Shown piece by piece: positions 16,992 to 26,344 of a DNA stretch of 64,000 bases. The stretch is from Crocinitomix algicola (lineage in GTDB: Bacteria > Bacteroidota > Bacteroidia > Flavobacteriales_D > Crocinitomicaceae). Location of the stretch: positions 248,001 to 312,000 of the forward strand of contig NZ_LYPF02000001.1 of NCBI RefSeq assembly GCF_001661595.2, in the 5' to 3' direction. The stretch's first letter is position 1, and the number at the start of each line of letters is the position of its first letter. A program made the translations under genes and the position numbers. The notes below the pieces were generated by a model that was not told the origin of the DNA, made no database searches, and saw nothing but the letters and a program-made list of their open reading frames with translations.

Positions 16992-19685
16992 TTGAATAAT
17001 TGGAAAAAATATTTACTTCTCTTTGCTCTATTGATTATACAATTTGGCTCTTTTAGTCAATTGGTAACAATCTCGGGAAAGGTTTTTGATGAGGACGGAA
17101 AACCTTTAAGTAAAGTAAAGATTAAAGTAGAAGGCGATAAACAGACTTATTATTCGAATGATAATGGCTTTTTTACACTGCAAGTTGAGGGTAACGAAAC
17201 CTATAAATTCAAGTTCAATTATTTCAATCAAAACCACAAAGAAGAAATAAAAGTTGCGAGCTTTGATGTAAGTGGGTTAAAAATTACCCTGTACAACAAT
17301 GTGCTTGGACGAGTTACCGTTGAAACGACTAGGCCAAGGGAATTTATTGATCAATTTCCACCAATCGAATATTCAAGAATTTCAAGTACCACTGGAAATT
17401 TTGAAGATATTATAAAAACAGGAGGTTTAGGGGTAAACTCAAATAATGAATTGACCGCAAATTATAATGTTCGAGGTGGGAATTATGATGAAAATTTAAT
17501 TTACGTAAATGGCATTCAAATTTATCGACCATTTTTAGCCAGATCGGGGCAACAGGAAGGACTAAGTTTTATCAATCCGGCGTTCGTTGAAAATATTAGT
17601 TTTTCGGCTGGAGGTTTTGATTCGTATTACGGAGACAAATTAAGTTCTGTACTCGACATAAAATACCGAGACCCTGTCAAATATGGTGGTTCCGCACAAC
17701 TCAGTTTCATGGGAGGCAGCGCGCATATTGAAGGAACTTATGGCGGTTTTAGAGGTAGCTTTATCACGGGGGCACGTTATCGTGCTAATTCATACTTATT
17801 AAACAGTTTACCTACGCAAGGTGATTATAATCCGACCTTTTTTGATTATCAATTTTTAACGAATTTTTATCTCAACTATGACAATGAGAATAATTACGCA
17901 AAGTGGTTTGCACTTGGTCATTTTTCTACGAACAACTATCAATTTGAACCAAAGACAAGAACAACCTCATGGGGAACAGTGAATGAAGCTTATCAATTAC
18001 GAGTTTTTTATGAAGGTCAAGAGGAAACAAAATTTCAAACAATTACGGCGGCAACTGGATTTGAATCGAGTAAAAAAAGGAAAGGAAAAGGTACTCTTAA
18101 AACATCATTTGTAACGTCTGTATTTCGATCGGTTGAAAGTGAAAATTTTGATATTTTGGCCGAGTATTGGATTAACGAACTGGAAACTGATCCCTCGAAA
18201 GAAGAATTTGGAGATTCTACTAGCAATGTAGGAGTCGGCGGCTTATTAGATCATGCCAGAAACAATTTAGATGTTTGGATTGGAAATGTTTACCACAACG
18301 GTAGCTATAATTTCATTTCAAAAACAGACTCGGCAAGGACAAAATTAAGAACATCGGATTTATATTGGGGAGGCAAATTACAATTCGAATCCTTTTCAGA
18401 TCACTTGAGCGAATGGAGCTTAATTGACTCAGCTGGATATTCTATTCCACAAGGTTCAAGTGAAGTCGTGGAACTGAAAGAATTGATAAAACAAGATAAT
18501 TATGTTGAAACATACAGAGCCAGCGGACATCTCCAATACACCTATGGAATTGTAAAATATAAATCCAAAATTTTAAATTTAAAACGTAGCATTAAAACAG
18601 ACTCAAGTCAGTACGATATTATTTATCAAGACACGATTGCAAAAAGTCCTTCCAAACTGGCGTTGACCTTAGGAACAAGAGCTGGATATCGTACTTTAAG
18701 TGATGAATATTGGGTAACACCACGCGCTAATATTACTTATACGCCAAGATCCTATTTTATAGCTAACGACAGTACTTTGAAGCGCCGTTATGTGAAATAT
18801 CGTGCAGCAAGTGGTTTGTATTATCAGCCACCGCTTTATAGAACGATGCGTGGTATAAATGGCGAATTGAATTCAGAAGTTGTCGCACAAAAATCTTGGC
18901 ACAATGTAATTGGCGCAGATGTTTTCTTCAATTTATGGGGTAGAGAATTTAAATTTATTTCCGAAGCATATTATAAATACATGTGGGATATCGTTCCTTA
19001 CGAAATTGACAATGTAAGAATTAGATACTATGGAGAAAATAGTGCAGTGGCATACGCTTACGGTGTTGATGCAAAGGTAAACGGGCAATTTGTTCCGGGT
19101 GTTGAATCGTTTTTTAGAATAGGATATCTAAAGACAGAAGAAGACATCTTAAATGATTCATATTACATCTACTTAAATTCGGATAATGATACCATTTCGC
19201 CAGGGTATACTTTTAACAATATTCCAACGGATTCAATCTATCAAGAACCAGGTTACATTCCGCGACCGACGGATCAGCGATTAACATTTTCATTGTTCTT
19301 CCAAGATCGAATGCCAGAGAACACAAGCATCAAAGGGTTTGATAACCTAAGAGTCTCTGCGAATCTAATTATGGGAACAAAATTGCCCTATGGACCACCG
19401 ACTTATGAGCGATACAAAGATATTTTAAGAACTAAATCGTATTTGCGGTTGGACCTTGGGTTTATGTATGATATCATTAATCCTGAAAAACTAGAAGACT
19501 ATAAAAACAAAAGAGTATTAAAACATTTTGAGCAAATGACATTGAGTCTGGATGTTTTTAATCTATTAGGCGTAAACAATATAATTTCATACCAATGGCT
19601 CCAAGATATTGCTGGTCGTTATTACGCTATCCCTAACCATTTAACTGGAAGAAGAATAAATTTAAGATTTATTGTTAAGTTTTAA
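16992..19685 (+). CDS. TonB-dependent receptor with carboxypeptidase-regulatory-like N-terminal domain
   Basis: 897 residues. The start is TTG at 16992: an in-frame stop lies 5 codons upstream (16977-16979), no ATG exists between it and the signal peptide, and the first internal Met is past residue 200. Signal peptide: KYLLLFALLIIQFGSFSQ. Residues ~25-110 form a CarboxypepD_reg-like beta domain (VTISGKVFDEDGKPLSKVKI). Residues ~125-230 are the plug (NVRGGNYDENLIYVNGIQIY). The rest is the 22-strand barrel, ending in LRFIVKF with a C-terminal Phe. It imports a substrate across the outer membrane using TonB; substrate unknown, and no SusD partner is adjacent. Confidence 0.9.
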   Translation: MNNWKKYLLLFALLIIQFGSFSQLVTISGKVFDEDGKPLSKVKIKVEGDKQTYYSNDNGFFTLQVEGNETYKFKFNYFNQNHKEEIKVASFDVSGLKITLYNNVLGRVTVETTRPREFIDQFPPIEYSRISSTTGNFEDIIKTGGLGVNSNNELTANYNVRGGNYDENLIYVNGIQIYRPFLARSGQQEGLSFINPAFVENISFSAGGFDSYYGDKLSSVLDIKYRDPVKYGGSAQLSFMGGSAHIEGTYGGFRGSFITGARYRANSYLLNSLPTQGDYNPTFFDYQFLTNFYLNYDNENNYAKWFALGHFSTNNYQFEPKTRTTSWGTVNEAYQLRVFYEGQEETKFQTITAATGFESSKKRKGKGTLKTSFVTSVFRSVESENFDILAEYWINELETDPSKEEFGDSTSNVGVGGLLDHARNNLDVWIGNVYHNGSYNFISKTDSARTKLRTSDLYWGGKLQFESFSDHLSEWSLIDSAGYSIPQGSSEVVELKELIKQDNYVETYRASGHLQYTYGIVKYKSKILNLKRSIKTDSSQYDIIYQDTIAKSPSKLALTLGTRAGYRTLSDEYWVTPRANITYTPRSYFIANDSTLKRRYVKYRAASGLYYQPPLYRTMRGINGELNSEVVAQKSWHNVIGADVFFNLWGREFKFISEAYYKYMWDIVPYEIDNVRIRYYGENSAVAYAYGVDAKVNGQFVPGVESFFRIGYLKTEEDILNDSYYIYLNSDNDTISPGYTFNNIPTDSIYQEPGYIPRPTDQRLTFSLFFQDRMPENTSIKGFDNLRVSANLIMGTKLPYGPPTYERYKDILRTKSYLRLDLGFMYDIINPEKLEDYKNKRVLKHFEQMTLSLDVFNLLGVNNIISYQWLQDIAGRYYAIPNHLTGRRINLRFIVKF

Positions 19686-19687
19686 TT

Positions 19688-19695
19688 TATATTTG
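19688..19695 (+). promoter_or_regulatory. Putative -7 box TATATTTG
   Basis: TANNTTTG match right after the receptor stop, 54 bases before the lipoprotein ATG at 19750, so the lipoprotein may be transcribed on its own. A TTG at 19672-19674 is closer than the usual -33 spacing. Confidence 0.4.
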
Positions 19696-19749
19696 AGCGA
19701 AAGTATTTTCAACCCTTTTTACTATTTTTAACCTTGAAATGAATGAAAT

Positions 19750-20139
19750 ATGAAAAATAAACTATTTGGTACGCTAACGATTCTTGGATTAGGAATTATA
19801 GCATTAACAGCAAGCTGCAATAAAGATAAGAAACCGGCGGTTACAATGACCGGTGAGTATAGAGGCTCATTTGAAGGAACATACTTGGAGCATGACACGT
19901 TAACCTCAAGTGGTTATTTCGTTAAAGTTACCTCTGAAAGTGACAATAAAATAAAAGTAGAAGGAAATGATTTTGAAACATTTACCGTACTAGTAACGGC
20001 GGATGGCGTGAATATCGAAGAAGTAACTAAAAGTGATGAAAGTTTGGTTAATTTTATCTACATCGGAGATGAGAAAAAATTAAAATTCACCTACAATAAA
20101 GACGAAAATGAAGCCGAATTTATTGGAATTAAACAATAG
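19750..20139 (+). CDS. Small lipoprotein
   Basis: 129 residues. MKNKLFGTLTILGLGIIALTASC is a lipoprotein signal (lipobox TASC). The mature part is a short beta-rich domain, MTGEYRGSFEGTYLEHDTL, then VKVTSESDNKIKVEGNDFE, resembling small lipocalin-like or META-like folds, but I cannot assign a family. It follows the TonB receptor by 64 bases in the same direction and converges with the flavin oxidoreductase gene after 12 bases. Confidence 0.75.
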   Translation: MKNKLFGTLTILGLGIIALTASCNKDKKPAVTMTGEYRGSFEGTYLEHDTLTSSGYFVKVTSESDNKIKVEGNDFETFTVLVTADGVNIEEVTKSDESLVNFIYIGDEKKLKFTYNKDENEAEFIGIKQ

Positions 20140-20151
20140 TGATTTTAACTA

Positions 20152-21105
20152 TTAATTCGGTTCGGTTAAACTTGCTACAATTTCTTTAATCGGCCGAATT
20201 GATTTTACATATTCAATCGTTGGTCCCGCACACCAAACTGTTTTATAAGTTGCGCTAAAAGCTGATTTTTCTAAAGCTTTCATGCCCTTTACAAAGGTCA
20301 GCATTTTCACCCATTTTTTCAATCGTTTATTCTTACTTAGCAGGCGTTCGAACCAATTTTGTTTGGTTCCAATTTTTTGTACGTAAGGTGTATTGATAAC
20401 TGTACAAGGTGTTCCTGAAACTTTCGTACTCATCACAATATCTTTTGCCCCATAATCTACACACGCTTGTTTATATTCTTCCGAAACATCTGCTTCCTTA
20501 CTAGCAATAAATACACTTCCTACTGAAGCTCCACAAGCTCCTAATGCTATAACTCTATTTAAATCTTCAGCATTCCCTACTCCACCGGCTGAAATAATAG
20601 GAATAGTACATTCTCGTGCTAAAAGTGGGATTAACTCTTCACGCGACATTGGCCCAGCATGACCACCCGCTTCTTTATTCACAGCGATAATTGCATCGGC
20701 TCCTAAAGATTCTACTTTTTTAGCGTATTGAAGATCTACCACATCACAAAAAACTTTAATTCCTTTAGGTTTACAAGCATTAATAACACTTTTAGGATTC
20801 CCCAAAGAAGTAATGATATAATCGACGCCCATTTCCAAACAAGTTTCTAATTGTTTATCTAATTTAGGGTTAGATTTATTGACAATCAAATTAACTCCAA
20901 TAGGTGCGGTAGTTGCATTACGAACTTCTTTAATGGCTGCTCTAAAAGCCTCGTCTGTTCTGTAATTCAAAGCAGGAACGGCTCCAGTAATCCCACTCTT
21001 TCCAGCCTCAATCATCATTTTCGAATTTGAAACTAAAAACATTGGAGCCATAATAATGGGATATTCAATGTTTAGGATATCTGTCAATAACGTTTTTGTT
21101 GCCAT
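20152..21105 (-). CDS. NAD(P)H-dependent flavin oxidoreductase, nitronate monooxygenase family
   Basis: 317 residues. An FMN TIM barrel of the YrpB/nitronate monooxygenase/FabK type: N-terminal LNIEYPIIMAPMFLVSN, APIGVNLIV, the phosphate-binding AVNKEAGGHAGP, then SAGGVGNAEDLNRVIALGACG and GSVFIASKEA. Members oxidise nitronates or act as enoyl-ACP reductases (FabK); the GGHAG His is present, which supports the nitronate monooxygenase side, but substrate is not certain. Cytosolic. It stands alone, with convergent and divergent neighbours. Confidence 0.88.
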   Translation of the reverse strand: MATKTLLTDILNIEYPIIMAPMFLVSNSKMMIEAGKSGITGAVPALNYRTDEAFRAAIKEVRNATTAPIGVNLIVNKSNPKLDKQLETCLEMGVDYIITSLGNPKSVINACKPKGIKVFCDVVDLQYAKKVESLGADAIIAVNKEAGGHAGPMSREELIPLLARECTIPIISAGGVGNAEDLNRVIALGACGASVGSVFIASKEADVSEEYKQACVDYGAKDIVMSTKVSGTPCTVINTPYVQKIGTKQNWFERLLSKNKRLKKWVKMLTFVKGMKALEKSAFSATYKTVWCAGPTIEYVKSIRPIKEIVASLTEPN

Positions 21106-21209
21106 AATATTTTAGTTTCTAGTTATCGTAATTATTTCTCCTCTAATTTAGTTATTTATATTATGCGCACATAATAAAGTCATAAAATATTTCTTCCTAT
21201 ATTTAGCGC

Positions 21210-21665
21210 ATGAAAGCATCTAATCGCTTATTTCTATTAATCGCCTTACTTGTAAGCATGGGTTGTGAAAACAATACTCAGCAAAAAATTTTAAAAGATA
21301 ATTATCGTAAAGTAGAAGACAGTTTACATTCTGAGGGCTACATACTTCATCAAAATCTTCAACCCCAATATTTTCATAGAGCCATTTCAGATACTTTAAT
21401 AATTGGAAACCTCAGTTTTTCAAATCGCCATTATGGTGACACGATAATTCGTCCCAAAACACTTACTATTCGCGGATTTAAATTTAAAAAAGTAAATCAA
21501 CCTTCAATCGAATTATATCAATTTCATTTTTTGGATTCAAACGAAAAAAAAGCATTCGATACTTTCATTCCTTATTCTTCTTTTCATTTAAGCAATGTGA
21601 AAACACCTGGCACCTATTTTTATAACGGATCTATATTATATCTAACATTACAGCCCTTTCCATAG
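21210..21665 (+). CDS. Small lipoprotein, unknown
   Basis: 151 residues. MKASNRLFLLIALLVSMGC is a lipoprotein signal (lipobox SMGC). The mature part starts ENNTQQKILKDNYRKVEDSL, a charged helix, and continues with beta strands. No family recognised. It is divergent from the flavin oxidoreductase and converges with the next gene after 3 bases. Confidence 0.7.
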   Translation: MKASNRLFLLIALLVSMGCENNTQQKILKDNYRKVEDSLHSEGYILHQNLQPQYFHRAISDTLIIGNLSFSNRHYGDTIIRPKTLTIRGFKFKKVNQPSIELYQFHFLDSNEKKAFDTFIPYSSFHLSNVKTPGTYFYNGSILYLTLQPFP

Positions 21666-21668
21666 CGG

Positions 21669-22463
21669 TTATAAATAATAATAATCTTCCTCTCCTTTTA
21701 CCTCAATCTCGGTGCTACCAGGCCCGAAACCATCCATCAAAACGCTTGCCTTTTTAATGGTTAAGCTTTCTTCTACCTCAAATTTCGACTTTGTTACATT
21801 TCCATTTTCATCACATCGTTCTTTTTGTCTCGAATGATAACCGTTCAATTTAACCAAGTTATAGGTGTAAGTTTCTGTAAAATCACAATTGGAAAAATAG
21901 ACCAAAGTCGCAATCGCTAACTTCCATTCATCATCAATCAGTCTAAATTCGTGAGTATACGACCATCTTTCCACAGATCCTCCAAAATGATTTACGATAA
22001 TTCCCCCACCCGTCACTGTCATTTTCTCAAATGGATCACCCATTGTTCCACCCGATTGACTAGGTAAAACCGGTCCTATTGCTTTATGTGACAAAGACCA
22101 AACACCATCCTGGTTAAAGTAAATCCTTAATTCACGCTCTTTTCCTTGCGCTACTTCCCTATCCGTATCAAATACTACCACTTTTTCATTGATGCCATCC
22201 CCATCTAAATCTCCTTCATCCTCACTAATTATCATGTAACCGTCGGGTATTTCAACCTGAGGCAAGCTTTTTAAAGTGCTTTCTTCTAAGCTATCAATTA
22301 ACGCGATAGATTCTTCTAAACGATCATCTACCTCCGTTTTTCGTTCATTAGATTCTTCCTCTCCACCACAACTTAATAATCCTAGAAAGACTAGCATCAA
22401 TAAAGTTTTATTGGCACTACCGATTCTATTTTTTATTTGTGAAAATTTTAATCTTCGGTTCAT
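21669..22463 (-). CDS. Lipoprotein with one DxDGDG-type motif
   Basis: 264 residues from the ATG at 22463, chosen over 22508 because it places the hydrophobic LLMLVFLGLLSC segment closer to the start (still ~20 residues of basic lead). After the lipobox Cys come a short acidic region and EGDLDGDGINEKVVVFDTDR, an FG-GAP-like calcium-binding strand, then a beta-rich domain (IYFNQDGVWSLSHKAIGPVL, FGGSVERWSYTHEFRLIDD). Such DUF-type lipoproteins occur across Proteobacteria and Bacteroidota; no activity known. Mature Cys residues in NCDFTETYTY and RCDEN could pair. Confidence 0.75.
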   Translation of the reverse strand: MNRRLKFSQIKNRIGSANKTLLMLVFLGLLSCGGEEESNERKTEVDDRLEESIALIDSLEESTLKSLPQVEIPDGYMIISEDEGDLDGDGINEKVVVFDTDREVAQGKERELRIYFNQDGVWSLSHKAIGPVLPSQSGGTMGDPFEKMTVTGGGIIVNHFGGSVERWSYTHEFRLIDDEWKLAIATLVYFSNCDFTETYTYNLVKLNGYHSRQKERCDENGNVTKSKFEVEESLTIKKASVLMDGFGPGSTEIEVKGEEDYYYL

Positions 22464-22715
22464 ATATAATAAGGTTTTTGGTTGTGTTTTTTGGCGAATA
22501 TACACCACACACTTAAATTACAAAAAAAATCAATCCTTTATTCTTAATATTCTGCTTTTTTAATCGGCTGCCTTATCCCACTTTCCGTTTTAGTCTTCTA
22601 TCTAAACGCTAATAATTGCTAACTAAAACAAACGTTTGCTGAAGCTCCACGTTGTTATTAGCAAGCATTAATAACCGTTTATAAAGTAGCGCTATCACTT
22701 CAATTGGGGGCAGAA

Positions 22716-23546
22716 CTATTCAATTGCCATCTGTTTTAAATCTTCTAGCCATATTTCTCCATCAAACCGACTTTTATTGGTGATTTTTATAAAATCATGA
22801 TCCAAATAGGCCCGTGCTCCAAAACCGCAACTAAAAGAAGTTTCTGAAGCCCAAACATGCACTTTTTTCTCTTCAATTTCTAACCATATTTGACAGGTGT
22901 CACCTTCCATCACTTTAACGATCGAATGAAACAAATTGGAGCTTTTCCGAATAGCAATGCCGCTCGCTGATGCAAAATGATAAGTTGGTCCACACACCAC
23001 ATTGACATCAAATTTTAAAGAGTCTTCCCCTATTTGCTCTAAAAGGAGTGTTCCTCCATTGAACCCCATTTCAACGCTTGGCCTATCTTTACTATAGAAC
23101 CAATCATTTATAAAATAATTTTGATTGCCATAACCACCATCAATATTCATGTCGCAACTTTGCGAAAATTCTTCCAAGGTTTTCACCTTAAAAAAAGTGG
23201 AATCCAGAGGACGGGTAACCAATTTCACTCGATGCGAACTATTTCCAGAAATCCAATAACCGGTAATTGAATCTCTATCGAGGTTTAAAAAAAACTCACC
23301 GGTCACTTCATTTTTAAAACGCTCTTCTAAATACATGCAATCTCCAAAAATTTGTCCTTTTAAATCCAAAAAATTATTTTGATTCTTGTAGCGATACCTG
23401 CCATTAACAACACCAGTTGAGTAGTTTAGATCACTAAAAACCATCGCAATAGGATATTTTCCAATCTCACCTTCCACCCTAACCTGACTATTTGCAGGCA
23501 CTAACTTTGCAATGAAAGCACAAATGAAGAACAATCTAATTATCAT
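22716..23546 (-). CDS. Secreted protein, unknown
   Basis: 276 residues. MIIRLFFICAFIAKLVPANSQ is a signal peptide. The rest is beta-rich: VEGEIGKYPIAMVFSDL, GRYRYKNQNNFLDLKG, EFFLNLDRDSITGYWIS, which resembles the strand pattern of lipocalin-like turn-based domains. Several Cys (GDCMYLEE, QSCDMNID, VVCGPTYH, DTCQIWLE, FSCGFGAR) suggest disulphides in the periplasm. No T9SS tail and no recognised family. Confidence 0.6.
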   Translation of the reverse strand: MIIRLFFICAFIAKLVPANSQVRVEGEIGKYPIAMVFSDLNYSTGVVNGRYRYKNQNNFLDLKGQIFGDCMYLEERFKNEVTGEFFLNLDRDSITGYWISGNSSHRVKLVTRPLDSTFFKVKTLEEFSQSCDMNIDGGYGNQNYFINDWFYSKDRPSVEMGFNGGTLLLEQIGEDSLKFDVNVVCGPTYHFASASGIAIRKSSNLFHSIVKVMEGDTCQIWLEIEEKKVHVWASETSFSCGFGARAYLDHDFIKITNKSRFDGEIWLEDLKQMAIE

Positions 23547-23843
23547 GTCTTAAAAATAAGTAATGACCAACTAATTCCTGATTTATTAGGTTAAGTTTTT
23601 TTTAAGTTATTCGAATTTCGTTGAACCAATTACACCGCAAATAATAAGTTGTTGAATCGCAAATAACGTATTTCTCATTCAAAGAATCAATTATAATGTG
23701 GATTATAAAAACTTGAAAAAAAAAATAGATTTTCATTACCTGTAATAGTCTTGGCGTTATCAATTAAAAAAAAGTAATTAGCAGGTTAACAATTTCAAAA
23801 ATTGAATACGAGTCGTGCGACGAGAAGTAATACTGGCCCACCA
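23547..23843. other. Noncoding spacer of 297 bases
   Basis: AT-rich spacer between the secreted protein start and the mnmE stop. I see no gene or RNA. It contains a short palindrome GTCGTGCGAC near its right end and a weak CAATTT/AAATTG hairpin, neither convincing as a terminator. Confidence 0.5.
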
Positions 23844-25220
23844 CTATTTTCCAATGCAGAAATTTGCAAAAATATTACCAAGCAGCTCATCTGAAGAAAT
23901 TTGACCGGTAATTTCACCTAAATAATGCAAGGTTTCACGAATGTCCATAGCGAGCAAATCTCCTGGAATTTGCATTTCTAAACCGTCTTTTACTTTTTGA
24001 AGGGATTGCGCACATTTTTTGAGAATCTCAAAATGCCTAACATTTGTAACAATGGTTTGGTTTTCTTCTCCTAAATCTCCAATCGAAGCTGAAAGTGTTA
24101 ATATCAATTCGCTAATATTATGTTTTGTCTTTGCAGCAATAAACACATTGCTGCCGGAAATAGTTTTAAATTTATCTTCCTCAACTTCGTCTACTTTGTT
24201 AAGAACAGGTATCAAGACTTGTTCCTCAAAATCAATTAACTTTTCGAACGTTTTTTTCTCCTTTTCTATCGATTCAATATCATTTTCTTTTAAATCAATC
24301 AAGTGAATAACCACGGCCGCCCTTTTAATTTGTGCATGAGCTCGTTCAATTCCTAACGTTTCAATTTCATCAGTTGTCTCTCGAATACCAGCAGTATCAA
24401 TAAACCTGAACTCGACACCATTAAGAATTATGGTGTCTTCAATTATATCTCTTGTGGTTCCTGCAATATCCGAAACTATTGCCTTCTCCTCATTTAGCAA
24501 AGCATTTAAAAGAGTAGATTTACCTGCATTAGGAGCCCCAACTATTGCTACAGGTACACCATTTTTAATTACATTCCCCAATCTAAAAGAAGACAACAGA
24601 CTCGTTGTCTTAGCTTCTATTTGCTCAACCAAATTGTTAAGTTGTTCTCTATCTGCAAACTCAACATCCTCTTCACTAAAGTCAAGCTCTAACTCAACCA
24701 AAGAAGCGAAATCCATTAAACTTTGTCTAAGCTCATTAATCTCTTCGCTGAATCCACCGCGCATTTGATGCATTGCGACTTTGTGCGCTGCTTTTGAATT
24801 AGCACTAATCAAGTCAGCAATTGCCTCTGTTTGAGAAAGGTCCATTTTACCATTCATAAAAGCACGTAAAGAAAACTCTCCTGGACCAGCCATTCTTGCT
24901 CCCGATTCGACTAATAAATTCAATATTTCTTCTTGTATAAATAAAGATCCATGACAAGCAATTTCAACACTATCTTCTCCTGTAAAGGACGTAGGATTTT
25001 TAAAAACGGATACCAAAACTTCATCAATCACCTCATTTTTAGCGTTGACAATTCTACCAAAATGTGCCTTATGACTTGGTGAATTTGAAAGCTCTTTTGT
25101 GAAAATTTTTTGTACAATTGAAAAAGCATCTTTTCCTGACAAACGGATTATGGCAATTGCTCCAACTCCTGCAGCAGTTGACAAAGCACAAATTGTATCT
25201 TCTTGATTCATGAATTCCAT
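23844..25220 (-). CDS. mnmE: tRNA uridine-5-carboxymethylaminomethyl(34) GTPase
   Basis: 458 residues from 25220; an ATG at 25211 is an alternative. With MnmG it modifies U34 of tRNAs using methylenetetrahydrofolate. Seen: the N-terminal DTICALSTAAGVGAIAIIRLSG tetrahydrofolate-binding region, the helical domain, and the inserted G domain with G1 GAPNAGKST (~228), G2 AGTTRDI, G3 DTAG and G4 NKVD. It ends FCIGK, the CxGK motif needed for modification. Potassium-dependent dimerising GTPase, cytosolic. A TAATTTTG -7-like box is just upstream. Confidence 0.95.
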   Translation of the reverse strand: MEFMNQEDTICALSTAAGVGAIAIIRLSGKDAFSIVQKIFTKELSNSPSHKAHFGRIVNAKNEVIDEVLVSVFKNPTSFTGEDSVEIACHGSLFIQEEILNLLVESGARMAGPGEFSLRAFMNGKMDLSQTEAIADLISANSKAAHKVAMHQMRGGFSEEINELRQSLMDFASLVELELDFSEEDVEFADREQLNNLVEQIEAKTTSLLSSFRLGNVIKNGVPVAIVGAPNAGKSTLLNALLNEEKAIVSDIAGTTRDIIEDTIILNGVEFRFIDTAGIRETTDEIETLGIERAHAQIKRAAVVIHLIDLKENDIESIEKEKKTFEKLIDFEEQVLIPVLNKVDEVEEDKFKTISGSNVFIAAKTKHNISELILTLSASIGDLGEENQTIVTNVRHFEILKKCAQSLQKVKDGLEMQIPGDLLAMDIRETLHYLGEITGQISSDELLGNIFANFCIGK

Positions 25221-25224
25221 AAGA

Positions 25225-25232
25225 CAAAATTA
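25225..25232 (-). promoter_or_regulatory. Possible -7 box TAATTTTG upstream of mnmE
   Basis: TANNTTTG match on the minus strand with a TTG 23 bases farther upstream (25256-25258). It is so close to the ATG at 25220 that the start at 25211, with a near-leaderless message, would fit better. Confidence 0.3.
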
Positions 25233-25336
25233 AGTAGTTCAATTCAATCTAATTCAACTTTTATTGAAAAGATTTAATCCTGCAAAACGAACAGAATATT
25301 AATGAAAGTGTGAAGTTCTTAAAATGTTCTAAGAAT

Positions 25337-25344
25337 TATCTTTG
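25337..25344 (+). promoter_or_regulatory. Putative -7 box TATCTTTG upstream of sucD
   Basis: TANNTTTG match on the plus strand 54 bases before the sucD ATG; no TTG -33 element at the usual spacing. Confidence 0.5.
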
Positions 25345-25397
25345 TTTTAACAATTCAAAACTATAAATTTGGACACGCAAAGCAAAAGAAAAATTTT

Positions 25398-26276
25398 ATG
25401 TCAGTATTAGTCAATAAAGATTCAAAAATAATTGTTCAAGGTTTTACAGGTGGTGAAGGAACCTTCCACGCTGGACAAATGATCGAATATGGTTCAAACG
25501 TAGTTGGTGGAGTTACCCCAGGTAAAGGAGGTCAAACTCACCTTGACAGACCTGTTTTCAACACTGTTGAAGATGCAGTTAAAGAAACTGGAGCAGATGT
25601 TACCATCATTTTTGTTCCACCTGCGTTCGCAGCGGATGCAATTATGGAAGCTGCTAATGCTGGAATTAAAGTAATTATTACTATTACAGAAGGAATTCCA
25701 GTTGCGGATATGATTCGCGCTAAAGATTATATCTCTGCTTTTGATTGCCGTTTAATTGGACCGAATTGTCCAGGTGTTATCACTGCTGATGAAGCTAAAG
25801 TTGGAATTATGCCAGGATTTATTTTCAAAAAAGGAAATATTGGTATTGTTTCAAAATCAGGAACACTTACTTATGAGGCTGCGGACCAAGTTGTGAAAGC
25901 TGGTTTAGGAATTACTACAGCAATTGGTATCGGAGGTGATCCGATTATTGGAACCACAACGAAAGAAGCTGTTGAATTGTTAATGGCTGATCCTGATACT
26001 CATGGAATCATTATGATTGGTGAAATTGGAGGTAACTTAGAAGCCAAAGCAGCTGCTTGGATTAAAGAAAACGGCACAAAGCCTGTTGTAGGATTTATTG
26101 CAGGAGAAACAGCGCCTAAAGGAAGAACAATGGGACATGCTGGTGCAATTGTTGGAGGAGAAGATGATACAGCGGAAGCGAAAAAACGAATCATGCGTGA
26201 GTGTGGGATTCACGTGGTAGATTCTCCAGCTGAAATCGGAACAAAAATGGCAGAAGTTATGGGTGTAAACGCATAA
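25398..26276 (+). CDS. sucD: Succinate-CoA ligase (ADP-forming) subunit alpha
   Basis: 292 residues, full length. It converts succinyl-CoA to succinate with ADP/GTP phosphorylation in the TCA cycle together with SucC. Seen: the CoA-binding Rossmann domain (GFTGGEGTFHAGQMIEYG, GGVTPGKGG), the GPNCPG loop, the ligase domain with KSGTLTYEAADQV and IGIGGDPIIGT, and the phosphohistidine in GRTMGHAGAIVGG (~246). The beta subunit gene is not adjacent, which is common in Bacteroidota. A strong terminator follows. Confidence 0.96.
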   Translation: MSVLVNKDSKIIVQGFTGGEGTFHAGQMIEYGSNVVGGVTPGKGGQTHLDRPVFNTVEDAVKETGADVTIIFVPPAFAADAIMEAANAGIKVIITITEGIPVADMIRAKDYISAFDCRLIGPNCPGVITADEAKVGIMPGFIFKKGNIGIVSKSGTLTYEAADQVVKAGLGITTAIGIGGDPIIGTTTKEAVELLMADPDTHGIIMIGEIGGNLEAKAAAWIKENGTKPVVGFIAGETAPKGRTMGHAGAIVGGEDDTAEAKKRIMRECGIHVVDSPAEIGTKMAEVMGVNA

Positions 26277-26294
26277 TTACAAACAACATACTAC

Positions 26295-26332
26295 AAATAG
26301 CCTTTTGATTTAACAATTAAAAGGCTATTTTT
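26295..26332 (+). terminator. Rho-independent terminator after sucD
   Basis: Perfect 12-bp stem, AAATAGCCTTTT (26295-26306) with AAAAGGCTATTT (26319-26330), a 12-base loop and following T run (TTATTT). The RDD gene starts 12 bases later, so its expression needs a promoter or read-through. Confidence 0.85.
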
Positions 26333-26344
26333 ATTTAACCCTAC

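Noticed and set aside
23547-23843. Possible small RNA or gene in the spacer before mnmE
   Set aside because: Only weak hairpins and stop-rich frames; no promoter or conserved motif seen.
24430-24768. Open frame of 112 codons antisense to mnmE
   Set aside because: It lies wholly within the mnmE G-domain region, whose protein sequence is clearly conserved. Ser/Leu-rich low-complexity product with no start signal.
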